Of a stretch of DNA of 64,000 bases, positions 1 to 8,600 are shown in pieces (position 1 is the stretch's first letter; every line of letters starts with the position of its first letter). The position numbers and the translations under genes were made by a program. Under the pieces are notes generated by a model. That model was not told the DNA's origin. It did no database searches and saw nothing but the letters and a program-made list of their open reading frames with translations. Origin of the DNA: Campylobacter lari (GTDB lineage Bacteria > Campylobacterota > Campylobacteria > Campylobacterales > Campylobacteraceae); NCBI RefSeq assembly GCF_900638335.1, contig NZ_LR134508.1, forward strand, positions 62,001 to 126,000, given 5' to 3'.

Positions 1-1
1 T

Positions 2-2998
2 TTAGATAATGGCTCTAAATTAAATCTTACATCTAAAGATGGCTTTACAATGAATGCTAGTGCAAATTCAGGTACTGGTAAGGCTGAAGTATATGGAGTA
101 TATATAAACAATGGCTCTCATCTTACTTTTAAATCCGACAAAGATTTTATCATCAATGCTAGTGCAAGTGGAGCTGATGGATCTAGAGCAAGTGCTTTTT
201 ATATTAAAGATTCTTTTTTAACTATAGATGGTAATGTAAATATACAAACTACTACCACTAATAAAGCTAATGATAATACCTCAGGAGCAATTTTTAATAA
301 TGCTCATATAGATTTTAATAAAAACTCTAGTGAAACTGATAAATTCCATAAATTCCAAACTAATGATTCTGTAGTATTGGAAAAAGATAATACTATGATT
401 TTTAATATCAATCATAATTCAGGCAAGGCAGATACTTTAAATGCAAATGAGTTTAAATCAGATGGTAAGGGTAAATTATTTGTTTCTATAAGAGATCCTT
501 ATATCAATAAAAAATTAGAAGAAGAACAACTACAAAGTGGAATATTTGAGTTTGATAATGGTGGTATTACTTTAATCAAAGGTGAAAATGGCACTCTTAA
601 AGATGTAGAAATTGCTTCAAGTGGTAGTGGTGGATCTTATGATACTGAAAACAGACGCTATGGGGTAGAGTTATTTTTTAATGATTATAAAAACGAAGGT
701 GAATTAAAAGTAACTAAGGTAGAAATCGTTGAAAATCATCATGGCAAAAATGGCAAAGATGGTAAAACTTATAACTATAAAACCCTTATGCATATAGGAG
801 ATGCTGGAGTATTTACTAAAACTGGTCAAAATGGCACAAATGGCGAAGCTGGAACTGATGCTTATCTTTATGGAAATGGTGGCGATGGTGGTAATGGTGG
901 CGATGGAGAAGGCTTTAGAGTATTTGGCTTTAATAATGCTAATAATGCTAGTATAAGCAAAGATATGCAAATAAATATCACAGCAGGCGATGGTGGTAAT
1001 GGTGCTGATGGTGGTTTAGGTGATGGGGCTGATCATAAATACAATCAAGGCTCTACTAATAAAATTACTTCAGGCGATGGTGGTGCTGGTGGAAGAGGTG
1101 GTGATGCTATAGCTATAGCCGCTTTTTCTAGTAAAGCAAGTTCAAATATCAATCTAGATGCTAATATAAATATAAAAACTAAATCAGGCAAAGGTGGTCA
1201 AGCAGGAACAGTAGGAAATATCCACAATGCTACTGTAATTAACAAAGATAGCAAATACACACAATCAGCTTGGGGAACTCAATACTTAGATGGTTTAGAT
1301 GGAGCATCTTATGCTTTAGGTTTAGTTGCTATAAATGGAGGAGTTTTAAATATCACTAGCTCTAATGATAGTGTTAAAAATATACATGTTGAATCTAGTA
1401 CCAATTCAGATGATAAAAGTAACTTAGTAGCTTATAGTCTTTATGCTAGTAATAATTCTTTAATTAGTGTAGGAACTAGTTTAAATTTAAGTGCTAAAGT
1501 AGAACAAGGCATTGGAGATAATAATAGCTCTAAGGCTTATGGTGCTTATTTGGAAAATTCTAAATTATACTTTGGTGCTTTAGAAGAAAATAAACTTAAA
1601 TCTATGCAAGATTATAGAAAAATCAGTACAGATAAATTTACTTTAAAAGGCGATGCTACTTTTGGTTTTTATACGGATTTAAAAAACAATAAAGGAGATA
1701 GCATTGAAATTACTAAAGAATTAGATTTTAGTGATATTAAAAACTTTAAAATAGAAATACTAGATGATGCTGGAATTTTCTTCACTTATGAAAACCCTAT
1801 TTCTCAAACTATTACAGGCGATCATACCTTAGTAGATCTTAGTCAAATCACTGATAAAAATAAATTTAAACTAGAAGGTTATTTACAAGCTTCTAATACA
1901 ACGGTCACTAAAGATCAAGGTGCTATAAGATACTATATCACCCCTACTATTACCCAAGATGATAAAACAGGTAATATAGACTTAGAAAAAATAGAAGTTG
2001 TTAATAAAAACTATGGTGGCGGAGGTGGAGATAATGGTGTTATCCAAGATCCATCAGAAATCATAAGAGCTATAACAGATAGTGGATTTTTAGTTAATAG
2101 AATGCACTTATTATCAAGAAATGATTTAAGTGAGAGATTTAGAATACTAAAAGACAATAATCAAAACTATGGTATGTGGGTTCAAGGTGCTAATAATCAT
2201 CTAAATCTTCACAGCAGTGCTTATGGAGATAGAAAAATATCAAGCATTTATACTTCAAGTAAGTATGGATTTGATGAGAAAAAAAGCTTTAAAAACTTTG
2301 ATATGATGAATGGGGTTTATGCAGGGTATGCAAGATTAAGTTCTGACTTAAATAGTTTGGGTAGTTCTAAAATTAATAATTTTTCTACAGGATTTTATTC
2401 TGCATTTATGTTCCATGATGATAGTTATATAGAAACAGGATTTAATCTAGATCATTACAAAGCAAAAACAAATATTTCTACTGCTTTTATTAATGATCCT
2501 AGATACAATGGTGGAGATATAAATTCAAACTATAGTCAATTTGCTTATAGTGCATTTGCAGCTTTAGGTAAAAAACTTCATTTAAATAAAGGAGCTTTTT
2601 TAGATAGTTCTATAGGTGCTGATTTTACTTACTATGCTAAGAGTAAATTTAAAACATCTAATAAGATTTCAATCTATAATGAAGATTATAGAAATTTAGG
2701 TCTTGTTGCTTCTGTGCTTTTAGGTCAATATTATAATGATGAAAAAACATTAGTATATTTAAAAACAGACTTTGGTAAGTATTTTTCAGATGCTGAATAT
2801 GGAAAACTTTCAGATCCTTTAATGGGGACTTGGCGTTATAAAAAAGGAGATTATGATTATAGTTTCTTAAATGCTGCTATAGGATTTAAAGTTCAAGCTA
2901 AAGATAATTTAGAATTAAGCTTTGAAACCAATCGTTACTTCTTAGATGATACAGATGCTAACTATGGATTTAAAGCAGAAGCTCGTTATAAGTTTTAA
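2..2998 (+). CDS. Autotransporter (type V secreted surface protein), 5' end outside window
   Basis: The frame is open from base 2, so the true start and signal peptide lie left of the window; about 998 residues are visible. The passenger is low in complexity, rich in Asn, Ser, Asp and Gly, with Gly-rich stretches (GDGGNGG-type) at about 878-905, 987-1014 and 1075-1105, as in beta-helical adhesins. A Gly linker at 2010-2038 precedes the last 270-280 residues, which alternate hydrophobic and polar residues and end in Tyr-Lys-Phe, typical of an outer-membrane translocator barrel. The protein should insert its C-terminus in the outer membrane and expose the passenger. A terminator follows the stop. 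The class is clear; the ligand is unknown. Confidence 0.85.
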   Translation, partial: LDNGSKLNLTSKDGFTMNASANSGTGKAEVYGVYINNGSHLTFKSDKDFIINASASGADGSRASAFYIKDSFLTIDGNVNIQTTTTNKANDNTSGAIFNNAHIDFNKNSSETDKFHKFQTNDSVVLEKDNTMIFNINHNSGKADTLNANEFKSDGKGKLFVSIRDPYINKKLEEEQLQSGIFEFDNGGITLIKGENGTLKDVEIASSGSGGSYDTENRRYGVELFFNDYKNEGELKVTKVEIVENHHGKNGKDGKTYNYKTLMHIGDAGVFTKTGQNGTNGEAGTDAYLYGNGGDGGNGGDGEGFRVFGFNNANNASISKDMQINITAGDGGNGADGGLGDGADHKYNQGSTNKITSGDGGAGGRGGDAIAIAAFSSKASSNINLDANINIKTKSGKGGQAGTVGNIHNATVINKDSKYTQSAWGTQYLDGLDGASYALGLVAINGGVLNITSSNDSVKNIHVESSTNSDDKSNLVAYSLYASNNSLISVGTSLNLSAKVEQGIGDNNSSKAYGAYLENSKLYFGALEENKLKSMQDYRKISTDKFTLKGDATFGFYTDLKNNKGDSIEITKELDFSDIKNFKIEILDDAGIFFTYENPISQTITGDHTLVDLSQITDKNKFKLEGYLQASNTTVTKDQGAIRYYITPTITQDDKTGNIDLEKIEVVNKNYGGGGGDNGVIQDPSEIIRAITDSGFLVNRMHLLSRNDLSERFRILKDNNQNYGMWVQGANNHLNLHSSAYGDRKISSIYTSSKYGFDEKKSFKNFDMMNGVYAGYARLSSDLNSLGSSKINNFSTGFYSAFMFHDDSYIETGFNLDHYKAKTNISTAFINDPRYNGGDINSNYSQFAYSAFAALGKKLHLNKGAFLDSSIGADFTYYAKSKFKTSNKISIYNEDYRNLGLVASVLLGQYYNDEKTLVYLKTDFGKYFSDAEYGKLSDPLMGTWRYKKGDYDYSFLNAAIGFKVQAKDNLELSFETNRYFLDDTDANYGFKAEARYKF

Positions 2999-3002
2999 CA
3001 CT

Positions 3003-3029
3003 AACCCTAGCTTTAAGCTAGGGTTTTTT
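3003..3029 (+). terminator. Intrinsic terminator after the autotransporter
   Basis: An 11-bp stem (AACCCTAGCTT pairing with AAGCTAGGGTT, almost no loop) runs into six T residues five bases after the stop codon. It is a textbook rho-independent terminator. Confidence 0.85.
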
Positions 3030-3040
3030 AAAGGTAAGGA

Positions 3041-3121
3041 ATGAAGCAAAGTATAAAAAGATTTTTTATTACTATTATGATTATGGTGGTTTTTTTATCT
3101 TTATATGTTACTATAAATTAA
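3041..3121 (+). CDS. Possible 26-residue hydrophobic peptide or gene remnant
   Basis: An ATG at 3041 follows a purine-rich AAGGTAAGGA ribosome site and opens 26 codons: a short basic start (MKQSIKRF), then one long hydrophobic stretch (FITIMIMVVFLSLYV), then TAA. It could be a single-span membrane peptide, or the surviving N-terminal anchor of a lost sensor or chemoreceptor gene. It lies between a terminator and an inverted repeat. No homologue is recognised, so a chance frame is possible. Confidence 0.3.
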   Translation: MKQSIKRFFITIMIMVVFLSLYVTIN

Positions 3122-3129
3122 AGAAAATG

Positions 3130-3256
3130 ATTTAATTTCCTAGAGTTTGCTTAGATGAAATTATAAAACAACAAAAAAATATTCAGGGTTTAACAAAGAC
3201 AGCAAAATAACTCCTTTTTAAGCAAACTCGTTAAAGTAAATTCTAGGAAGTTAAAT
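3130..3256. repeat. Imperfect inverted repeat between autotransporter and purM
   Basis: Bases 3130-3153 (ATTTAATTTCCTAGAG then TTTGCTTA) recur inverted at 3219-3256, where about 13-14 extra bases split the two matching blocks. The outer block matches at 14 of 16 positions and the inner block (TTTGCTTA) exactly. The right arm ends on the purM stop codon. It may fold as a long imperfect hairpin or be the trace of a lost insertion. Confidence 0.5.
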
Positions 3257-4245
3257 TACTCTAAAATAACCCCTTCGTTTAACACAACTTCGCCTATTAC
3301 ATAAGCGTCTGAGCTCTCTAAAACTTTTCCTACATTAGATGGATCTACCACCATAACTAAGCCCACGCCCATATTAAAGCTTCTATACATTTCAGCCTCT
3401 TCTACACTTTGGCCTATTTGGTAAAAAATTTCAGGAGTTTTTAAATGATGTTTTCTAATGATTGCGCCTATTCCCCTTGGGAAAACTCTAGGTAAATTTT
3501 CTACTAAACCACCGCCTGTTATATGAGCTAGTGCATTGATGAAAGGCTTTAATTTTAAAAAGTCTTTTACATAAATTCTTGTAGGTTCAAGTAAAATATC
3601 GATTAAATTTTTACCATCTATTTTATCATCAAACTTAAGCTTTTGTGCCTCAAATAATACTTTTCTAGCTAAAGAATACCCATTAGAGTGAAGTCCGCTA
3701 CTAGGTAGAGCTAGCAAAATATCTCCATTTTTTACAAAATTTCTTCTATCTATCTCATCTTTTTCGGCCATACCCACTGAAAAACCTGCCAAGTCAAAAT
3801 CATTGCTATGATACATTCCAGGCATTTCAGCAGTTTCTCCGCCTATTAAGGCACAATTTGCTTTTTTACAACCATTAGCAATCCCCGCTACTACTTTTTT
3901 GGCTACTTCTACATCTAACTTTGCAGTTGCATAATAGTCTAAAAAAAACAAAGGTGTAGCAAAATTGCAAATTAAATCATTCACGCACATTGCTACTAAA
4001 TCCTCGCCTATGGTGTCAAATTTTTGACTATCAATAGCAAGGCGTAGCTTCGTACCCACCCCATCTGTAGCTGCTAACATAACAGGGTTTTTAAAACCAC
4101 TTGGCATAGCAAAAGCACCCGAAAAAGAGCCTATACCACCTAAGACATTTTCATTAAAAGTTTCTTTTACTAAAGGCTTGATTGCTTCTACAAAAGCATT
4201 GCCATTGTCTATACTCACGCCCGCATCTTCATAGCTTATATTCAT
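3256..4245 (-). CDS. purM: Phosphoribosylformylglycinamidine cyclo-ligase (AIR synthetase)
   Basis: PurM closes the imidazole ring of purines: FGAM + ATP gives AIR + ADP + Pi, in the cytosol. The 329-residue product is close to family length (about 345). Visible hallmarks are the DGVGTK loop at residues 61-66, the GGETAEMPGMY motif at 135-145, and a Gly-rich GGG block (HITGGGLVENLPR) for nucleotide binding. The ATG is preceded by AAGGAAG. The gene points away from coaE across a 57-base gap that must hold both promoters. An A8 run sits inside the gene near 3941 (+ strand) without breaking the frame. Confidence 0.97.
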   Translation of the reverse strand: MNISYEDAGVSIDNGNAFVEAIKPLVKETFNENVLGGIGSFSGAFAMPSGFKNPVMLAATDGVGTKLRLAIDSQKFDTIGEDLVAMCVNDLICNFATPLFFLDYYATAKLDVEVAKKVVAGIANGCKKANCALIGGETAEMPGMYHSNDFDLAGFSVGMAEKDEIDRRNFVKNGDILLALPSSGLHSNGYSLARKVLFEAQKLKFDDKIDGKNLIDILLEPTRIYVKDFLKLKPFINALAHITGGGLVENLPRVFPRGIGAIIRKHHLKTPEIFYQIGQSVEEAEMYRSFNMGVGLVMVVDPSNVGKVLESSDAYVIGEVVLNEGVILE

Positions 4246-4302
4246 TTATCTTCCTTTAAGAATTTAAAAGGTATTTTAACTAAAAATAATTAAGGCTAAA
4301 TT

Positions 4303-4896
4303 ATGCAAAATGCTTATTTTGTAACTTCAAGTATAGCAGGTGGAAAGTCAAGCTTTATAAAAATAGTTCAAAATTTGGGTTTTGATACTTTAAGCGCAGA
4401 TGTGATAGCTCATGAGCTTTTAAATGAAAATGCAAATTCCATAGCTAAGCTTTTTAAGAATGATGATTTAATCATAGCAGGAAAAATAGATAGAAAAAAA
4501 CTCGGTGCTATTGTATTTAATGATTTAAATGCTAAAAAAAAGCTAGAAGATTTTTTGCATCCTAAAATCAAAGAAGTGGTTTTACAAAAAGCACAAATTT
4601 TAGAAAAGAAAAATAAGGCTTTTTTTATAGAACTGCCTTTGTTTTTTGAAAATAATCATTATCAGAATTTAGGAAAAAGTATATTGATTTATACTCCAAA
4701 AGAACTTTTACTTCAAAGGCTTATGCAAAGAGATAATTTAAATGAAAATGAAGCCTCAAAAAGGATTAATTTACAGCTTGATATAGAAGAAAAACTAAAA
4801 AAAGCAGATTTTGTGATAAAAAATAACTCAAGTTATATGAATTTTGAAGAAAATGTGCTAAATTTTTTAAAACACACTTTAAAGGTTGAAAAATGA
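4303..4896 (+). CDS. coaE: Dephospho-CoA kinase
   Basis: CoaE phosphorylates the ribose 3'-OH of dephospho-CoA, the last step of coenzyme A synthesis. The 197 residues begin with a P-loop (SSIAGGKSS, residues 9-17) in which the usual first Gly is Ser; the Lys-Ser pair is kept. The following SADVIAHELL block and the HPKIKE and ELPLFFE segments are typical of the family. The stop overlaps the start of dapF by four bases (ATGA), so the two are translationally coupled, as is the next gene. Confidence 0.93.
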   Translation: MQNAYFVTSSIAGGKSSFIKIVQNLGFDTLSADVIAHELLNENANSIAKLFKNDDLIIAGKIDRKKLGAIVFNDLNAKKKLEDFLHPKIKEVVLQKAQILEKKNKAFFIELPLFFENNHYQNLGKSILIYTPKELLLQRLMQRDNLNENEASKRINLQLDIEEKLKKADFVIKNNSSYMNFEENVLNFLKHTLKVEK

Positions 4897-5642
4897 AATT
4901 TTACAAGTATTGTGCTAGTGGGAATGATTTTGTAGTGTTTGAAGATAATGAAAAAAAAGATCGTAGTGAGTTAGCCAAAATTCTTTGTAATCGTTATGAA
5001 GGCATAGGTGCTGATGGACTTATAGTAGTTGTGCCTCATGATAGATATGATTTTGAATGGGAGTTTTATAATTGTGATGGGAGCAAAGCAAATATGTGCG
5101 GCAATGGCTCGCGTGCAGCAGCTCATTTTGCTCATCATTATTTAAAAAAATCTCAATATTTAAATTTCTTAACCGGAGCAGGACTTATAAAATCTTTTGT
5201 TGATGATGATATGGTTGAAATAAAACTTAGCGGGGTAAAAGATATAAAAAAATCTTTTGAATATAAAGGTAGAATTTGGCAAGGCTGTAATACTGGAGTT
5301 CCACATATAGTAACCTTTGTTGATGATTTAAATAAGTTTGATATAAATTTATGCAAGGAAGTGCGTAAAAAATATAATGCAAATGTAAATTATGCTAAAG
5401 TAGAAGATGATGAATTTATAAGAGTTAGAACTTATGAACGCGGGGTGGAAGATGAGACTTTAGCTTGTGGCACAGGTATGGGAGCTTGTTTTTATCTAGC
5501 GTATTTAAATCAAGAGGTAAAAAATGATATCTTGGTAAAGCCAAAGAGTAATGAAAGTTTGTATTTTAGATTAGAAGAGGATCAAATATTTTTTAGAGGA
5601 AAGGTAAAGAGCTGTTTTGAAGCTGATTATAATTTTACTTAG
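4893..5642 (+). CDS. dapF: Diaminopimelate epimerase
   Basis: DapF converts LL-DAP to meso-DAP, used both for lysine and for peptidoglycan cross-links. The 249-residue product keeps both catalytic cysteines, Cys69 in MCGNGSR and Cys192 in ACGTGMGA, and the ERGVEDET motif that precedes the second. It is slightly shorter than the usual 270-280 residues. The gene overlaps coaE by four bases, and its last 26 bases overlap the start of a Bax-like glucosaminidase, linking DAP supply with a wall-cutting enzyme in one transcript. Confidence 0.96.
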   Translation: MKFYKYCASGNDFVVFEDNEKKDRSELAKILCNRYEGIGADGLIVVVPHDRYDFEWEFYNCDGSKANMCGNGSRAAAHFAHHYLKKSQYLNFLTGAGLIKSFVDDDMVEIKLSGVKDIKKSFEYKGRIWQGCNTGVPHIVTFVDDLNKFDINLCKEVRKKYNANVNYAKVEDDEFIRVRTYERGVEDETLACGTGMGACFYLAYLNQEVKNDILVKPKSNESLYFRLEEDQIFFRGKVKSCFEADYNFT

Positions 5643-6324
5643 TAGTATTTTATTTTTAAAAGCTGAATTTATAGCAGGTTTTGATGAACAATATTATGCT
5701 TTAAGTGTAAAAGAAAAGCGTGAAGTTTTTATCAAAAAAATTAGCGCCTTGTTAGATGTTTCTTTTAAAGAAATTGAAAATGAAAAAGAATTTGTAAATA
5801 TTTTTTTTAGGGAAGCTTTAAAGAGTAATTTTAGAAAGCTAAATTCTAATGCTGTGCAAAAACTATGGTCTTTAAAAGAAAAATACCGTGTTAAAAATTT
5901 ATACGATCATAAAGAATACCAAATGCGTATCCAAAAGGTACCAAAGTCCTTAGCCATAGCTCAAGCTATTATTGAAAGTGCAACCGGCACTAGTCGTTTT
6001 GCTAAAGAGGCAAATAATTTATTTGGAGAATGGACTTGGGGCGAAAAAGGTTTGGTGCCAAAGGAAAGAGGCGAGGGTAAAACTCACAAAATTCGTATAT
6101 TTGATAACTTGCAAGAAAGTGTGGATTCATATTTGCTTAATTTAAATCGTCATGATGCTTATAAAGAATTTAGAGCTTGGCGGTGGAACACTATAAGTGA
6201 AAATAAAAAACTTGATGGCAAAGAAGCAGCAAGTCATTTAGAAAAATATTCAGAGATTAAAAGTAATTATACCAAGCTTATTATTTCTATTATAGAGCAA
6301 CACAATCTTGATGAGTTGGATTAA
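5617..6324 (+). CDS. Bax-like exported glucosaminidase-domain protein
   Basis: A 235-residue exported protein with an N-terminal hydrophobic signal segment (KLIIILLSSILFLKA). The C-terminal half is a mannosyl-glycoprotein endo-beta-N-acetylglucosaminidase fold as in E. coli Bax: AIAQAIIESATGTSRFAKE (Glu120 is the probable catalytic acid), NNLFGEW, then the FDNLQESVDSYLLNLN block. It probably trims peptidoglycan in the periplasm. The start is TTG at 5617 inside dapF, chosen because it alone gives a complete signal peptide; a GAGGAAAGG site lies about 12 bases upstream, rather far. The stop interlocks with the opposing gene (TTAA at 6321-6324). Confidence 0.82.
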   Translation: MKLIIILLSSILFLKAEFIAGFDEQYYALSVKEKREVFIKKISALLDVSFKEIENEKEFVNIFFREALKSNFRKLNSNAVQKLWSLKEKYRVKNLYDHKEYQMRIQKVPKSLAIAQAIIESATGTSRFAKEANNLFGEWTWGEKGLVPKERGEGKTHKIRIFDNLQESVDSYLLNLNRHDAYKEFRAWRWNTISENKKLDGKEAASHLEKYSEIKSNYTKLIISIIEQHNLDELD

Positions 6325-7382
6325 TTTCCTAAAGCCCACTCATCAAAAGGTAAAATCATCACGCGCACTCCTTCAATGAAAAACTCATCTCTTTGTGAAA
6401 GCGTGATGATGTAAATAGTCGAAAGTGCGAGTTGGTTTTTGCTAAGGATTTTTTTGACTTTTAAGCTAAGTAAATCTTTGTCTTTAAAGGGCGAGCATAA
6501 AAATGCATTTTTAAGACTTGGTAAGTAAAAATCAAAATGCTTAGTATAAAAAATTTCTTGCTTAAATTTAAATAACTCACTTAAAATCAAATTTTCAAAC
6601 AATGCGCTAAAGTCTTTTTGTATGCTTAGAGAATTTTTTAGTGAAAAATCCCAAAAATATACTTTTTTTAAATTTTTTTCAAGATTTTTAACAAAATACA
6701 AAGTGTAGTTTGATTCTAGTTTTTCTATGCTTTTATATAAGGTATCTTTTGAAATTTTTATGTTATTTTTTAGGGTTTTTAATAGCTCATTAACGCTAAA
6801 TTCACCCCCAAGCTCTAGGGCAATTTGTTTGAGTATGGTAAGTTCTAATGGGCTATAAAAGCTTTTTAAGTATGATGAGTTTGTGTTAAAGTTGTGATTT
6901 AAAATCACATTACGTCCTGTGTGTAAAAAATAACTTACCATGGTTTTGGTATCAGCATATTTTTTATTTAGACTTAAAAATTCTTCAAAATCTAAATAAT
7001 CTAAATGAAGTTCTTCAAACTGATCTAAGCAAAAATTACTATCACAAACGCTTAATATGATTTGCAAATTAAGGTGTTTTAAACTAGCAAAGTCAAAATC
7101 ATGAGTAAAGTTGCAAAGTGCTAAAAATTTAATCTGTGGATTATAAGTTAAAAACGAATTTAAATTTATTAAAGCACTTGCTTGAAATTTTAAATCATCA
7201 CAATCAATAAAAAGTATATTTTCTGCTTTATATAAAGACAAAAAATTTAAAATCAAATTTTTCTTACCACTTGCAAAACCACCTTTTATGATGATATTTT
7301 TATGGGTTTGGATTTGAATTTTTCTTTCATCAAATTTTTGAAATTTTGGGTAATTATCGTAAAAAAATTGCAGCGATTTCAT
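6321..7382 (-). CDS. AAA-type ATPase of unknown function
   Basis: The start is placed at ATG 7382 (353 residues, MKSLQFFYD) because an upstream ATG at 7412 would run into the tRNA-Ala gene. An N-terminal nucleotide site is visible (IIKGGFASGKKN), with Lys where the P-loop normally has Ser or Thr, and an LFIDCDD strand that may be Walker B. The middle (SPLELTILKQIALELGGEFSVNELLKTL) looks like a winged helix, and a C-terminal segment resembles the nuclease-like tail of DUF4143/AAA_14 ATPases. This architecture is known in Campylobacter and Helicobacter, but the role is not. It converges on the Bax-like gene with a 4-base stop overlap and no terminator. Confidence 0.7.
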   Translation of the reverse strand: MKSLQFFYDNYPKFQKFDERKIQIQTHKNIIIKGGFASGKKNLILNFLSLYKAENILFIDCDDLKFQASALINLNSFLTYNPQIKFLALCNFTHDFDFASLKHLNLQIILSVCDSNFCLDQFEELHLDYLDFEEFLSLNKKYADTKTMVSYFLHTGRNVILNHNFNTNSSYLKSFYSPLELTILKQIALELGGEFSVNELLKTLKNNIKISKDTLYKSIEKLESNYTLYFVKNLEKNLKKVYFWDFSLKNSLSIQKDFSALFENLILSELFKFKQEIFYTKHFDFYLPSLKNAFLCSPFKDKDLLSLKVKKILSKNQLALSTIYIITLSQRDEFFIEGVRVMILPFDEWALGN

Positions 7383-7401
7383 AGATTTCTTTAATACTAA
7401 A

Positions 7402-7477
7402 TGGTGGAGCATAGCGGGTTCGAACCGCTGACCCCAACGCTGCCAGCGTTGTGCTCTCCCAGCTGAGCTAATGCCCC
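7402..7477 (-). tRNA. tRNA-Ala (anticodon GGC)
   Basis: The reverse strand folds as a full 76-base cloverleaf: GGGGCAT acceptor arm, D arm with AGCTGGGA loop, anticodon arm CAACG-CTGGCAG-CGTTG (anticodon GGC), TTCGAAC T loop, and an encoded CCA. A TATAGT-like -10 box lies upstream (about 7496-7501, reverse strand). It reads GCC/GCU alanine codons. Confidence 0.97.
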
Positions 7478-7606
7478 TTTAGATTTTGAAATCATACTAT
7501 ATTTTTTCTTAGATTTTCTTAATGTATAAAAAATCTTTTAAAATTTATAAAATTTTATTTTTATCCTTTTTAAAAGGAAAATAATTAAAAAAAATGTATA
7601 AATTTC

Positions 7607-7636
7607 TTGACATAGCAAAGTATGTTTTTATATAAT
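7607..7636 (+). promoter_or_regulatory. Sigma70 promoter of the S10 operon
   Basis: TTGACA at 7607-7612 and TATAAT at 7631-7636 are both perfect consensus, separated by 18 bases. A consensus -35 box is unusual in Campylobacter and suits the very high expression of ribosomal protein genes. Transcription should start near 7643. Confidence 0.85.
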
Positions 7637-7658
7637 CTCAACATCATTTTATATGGTG

Positions 7659-7680
7659 GTTAGATTCTTATGGGTCTAAC
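7659..7680 (+). promoter_or_regulatory. Short hairpin in the S10 operon leader
   Basis: GTTAGA (7659-7664) pairs with TCTAAC (7675-7680) in the roughly 60-base leader between the promoter and rpsJ. It is far shorter than the E. coli S10 leader that binds L4, so similar regulation is only a possibility. Confidence 0.4.
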
Positions 7681-7703
7681 GAGTTCTTTACAAAGGAAAA
7701 AAT

Positions 7704-8015
7704 ATGGAAAGAATCAGGCTTAAGCTAAAAGCTTATGACCACAGAGTTCTAGATCGCACAGTTGCAGCAATTGTAGAAGCTGTTAAAAGAACAGGTGCTG
7801 ACATCAGAGGTCCAGTGCCAATGCCTACAAAAATCAAAAGATACACAGTTTTGAAATCTCCACACATCAATAAAGATTCACGCGAACAATTTGAGATGAG
7901 AATTCATGCTCGTATGCTTGATATTGTAGCAGCTACTCCAGATACAGTAGATTCACTCACTAAGCTTGACTTGGCTCCAGAGGTCAATGTTGAAGTAAGA
8001 GCTATGGGTAAATAA
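7704..8015 (+). CDS. rpsJ: 30S ribosomal protein S10
   Basis: First gene of the S10 operon; 103 residues, normal length. The [17 protein letters not shown] start and [15 protein letters not shown] and [11 protein letters not shown] blocks are diagnostic. S10 sits in the 30S head and, in other bacteria, also partners NusB in antitermination. A strong AAAGGA ribosome site precedes the ATG, and rplC follows after nine bases. Confidence 0.99.
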   Translation: MERIRLKLKAYDHRVLDRTVAAIVEAVKRTGADIRGPVPMPTKIKRYTVLKSPHINKDSREQFEMRIHARMLDIVAATPDTVDSLTKLDLAPEVNVEVRAMGK

Positions 8016-8024
8016 GGATAGAAT

Positions 8025-8600
8025 ATGGAATACATTGTAGAAAAAATTGGTATGAGTAGAACAATCAGCACACCAAGCATTCCTGTAACCTTACTTAAAC
8101 TTGTTCAAACTAAAGTATGTGAAGTAGAAAATGGAAAAGCTTTGGTTGCTTATGTAAAAGGCAAAGCAAATAATAAATGCATTGCAGGTCAGCAAAAAAA
8201 ATACAATCTTTCAGCTGAATATAATAGATTTGCTTCTTTAGAAGTAGCAAACACAGAAGCAGGCGATATTGATCTTAATCCTTTAAAAGAAGCTTCTATT
8301 TTAAAAGTAAGCTTTAATTCTAAAGGTAGAGGTTATAGTGGGGTTGTTAAAAGACACGGATTTGCCGGAGGTCCTGCAAGTCACGGTTCAAGATTCCACA
8401 GACGTCACGGATCAATCGGTAACCGCGAATGGCCAGGTCGTGTTCAACCAGGTATGAAAATGGCAGGTCATTATGGTAATGTAAAAGTTACTGTTAAAAA
8501 TGAAGTAGTTTCATTTGATGAAGAAAATGGCATCTTAGTAGTAAAAGGTGCGGTACCAGGATTTAATGGTGCTATGGGTAAAATAAGGATTGCAAAATGA
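8025..8600 (+). CDS. rplC: 50S ribosomal protein L3
   Basis: 191 residues. The C-terminal [21 protein letters not shown] extension that reaches toward the peptidyl-transferase centre is complete, as is the MAGHYGN block. L3 is an early 50S assembly protein. Its last four bases overlap the rplD start (ATGA), coupling translation of L3 and L4. Confidence 0.98.
   Translation: MEYIVEKIGMSRTISTPSIPVTLLKLVQTKVCEVENGKALVAYVKGKANNKCIAGQQKKYNLSAEYNRFASLEVANTEAGDIDLNPLKEASILKVSFNSKGRGYSGVVKRHGFAGGPASHGSRFHRRHGSIGNREWPGRVQPGMKMAGHYGNVKVTVKNEVVSFDEENGILVVKGAVPGFNGAMGKIRIAK

Noticed and set aside
704-970. 88-codon frame on the reverse strand within the autotransporter gene
   Set aside because: It mirrors the Gly/Asp repeat codons of the real gene, is Ile/Ser-rich with no ribosome site, and has no recognisable fold.
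7383-7412. Longer start for the AAA-type ATPase (ATG 7412)
   Set aside because: It would run through the 3' end of tRNA-Ala, and the ten extra residues are not family-like; ATG 7382 has a purine-rich upstream site.
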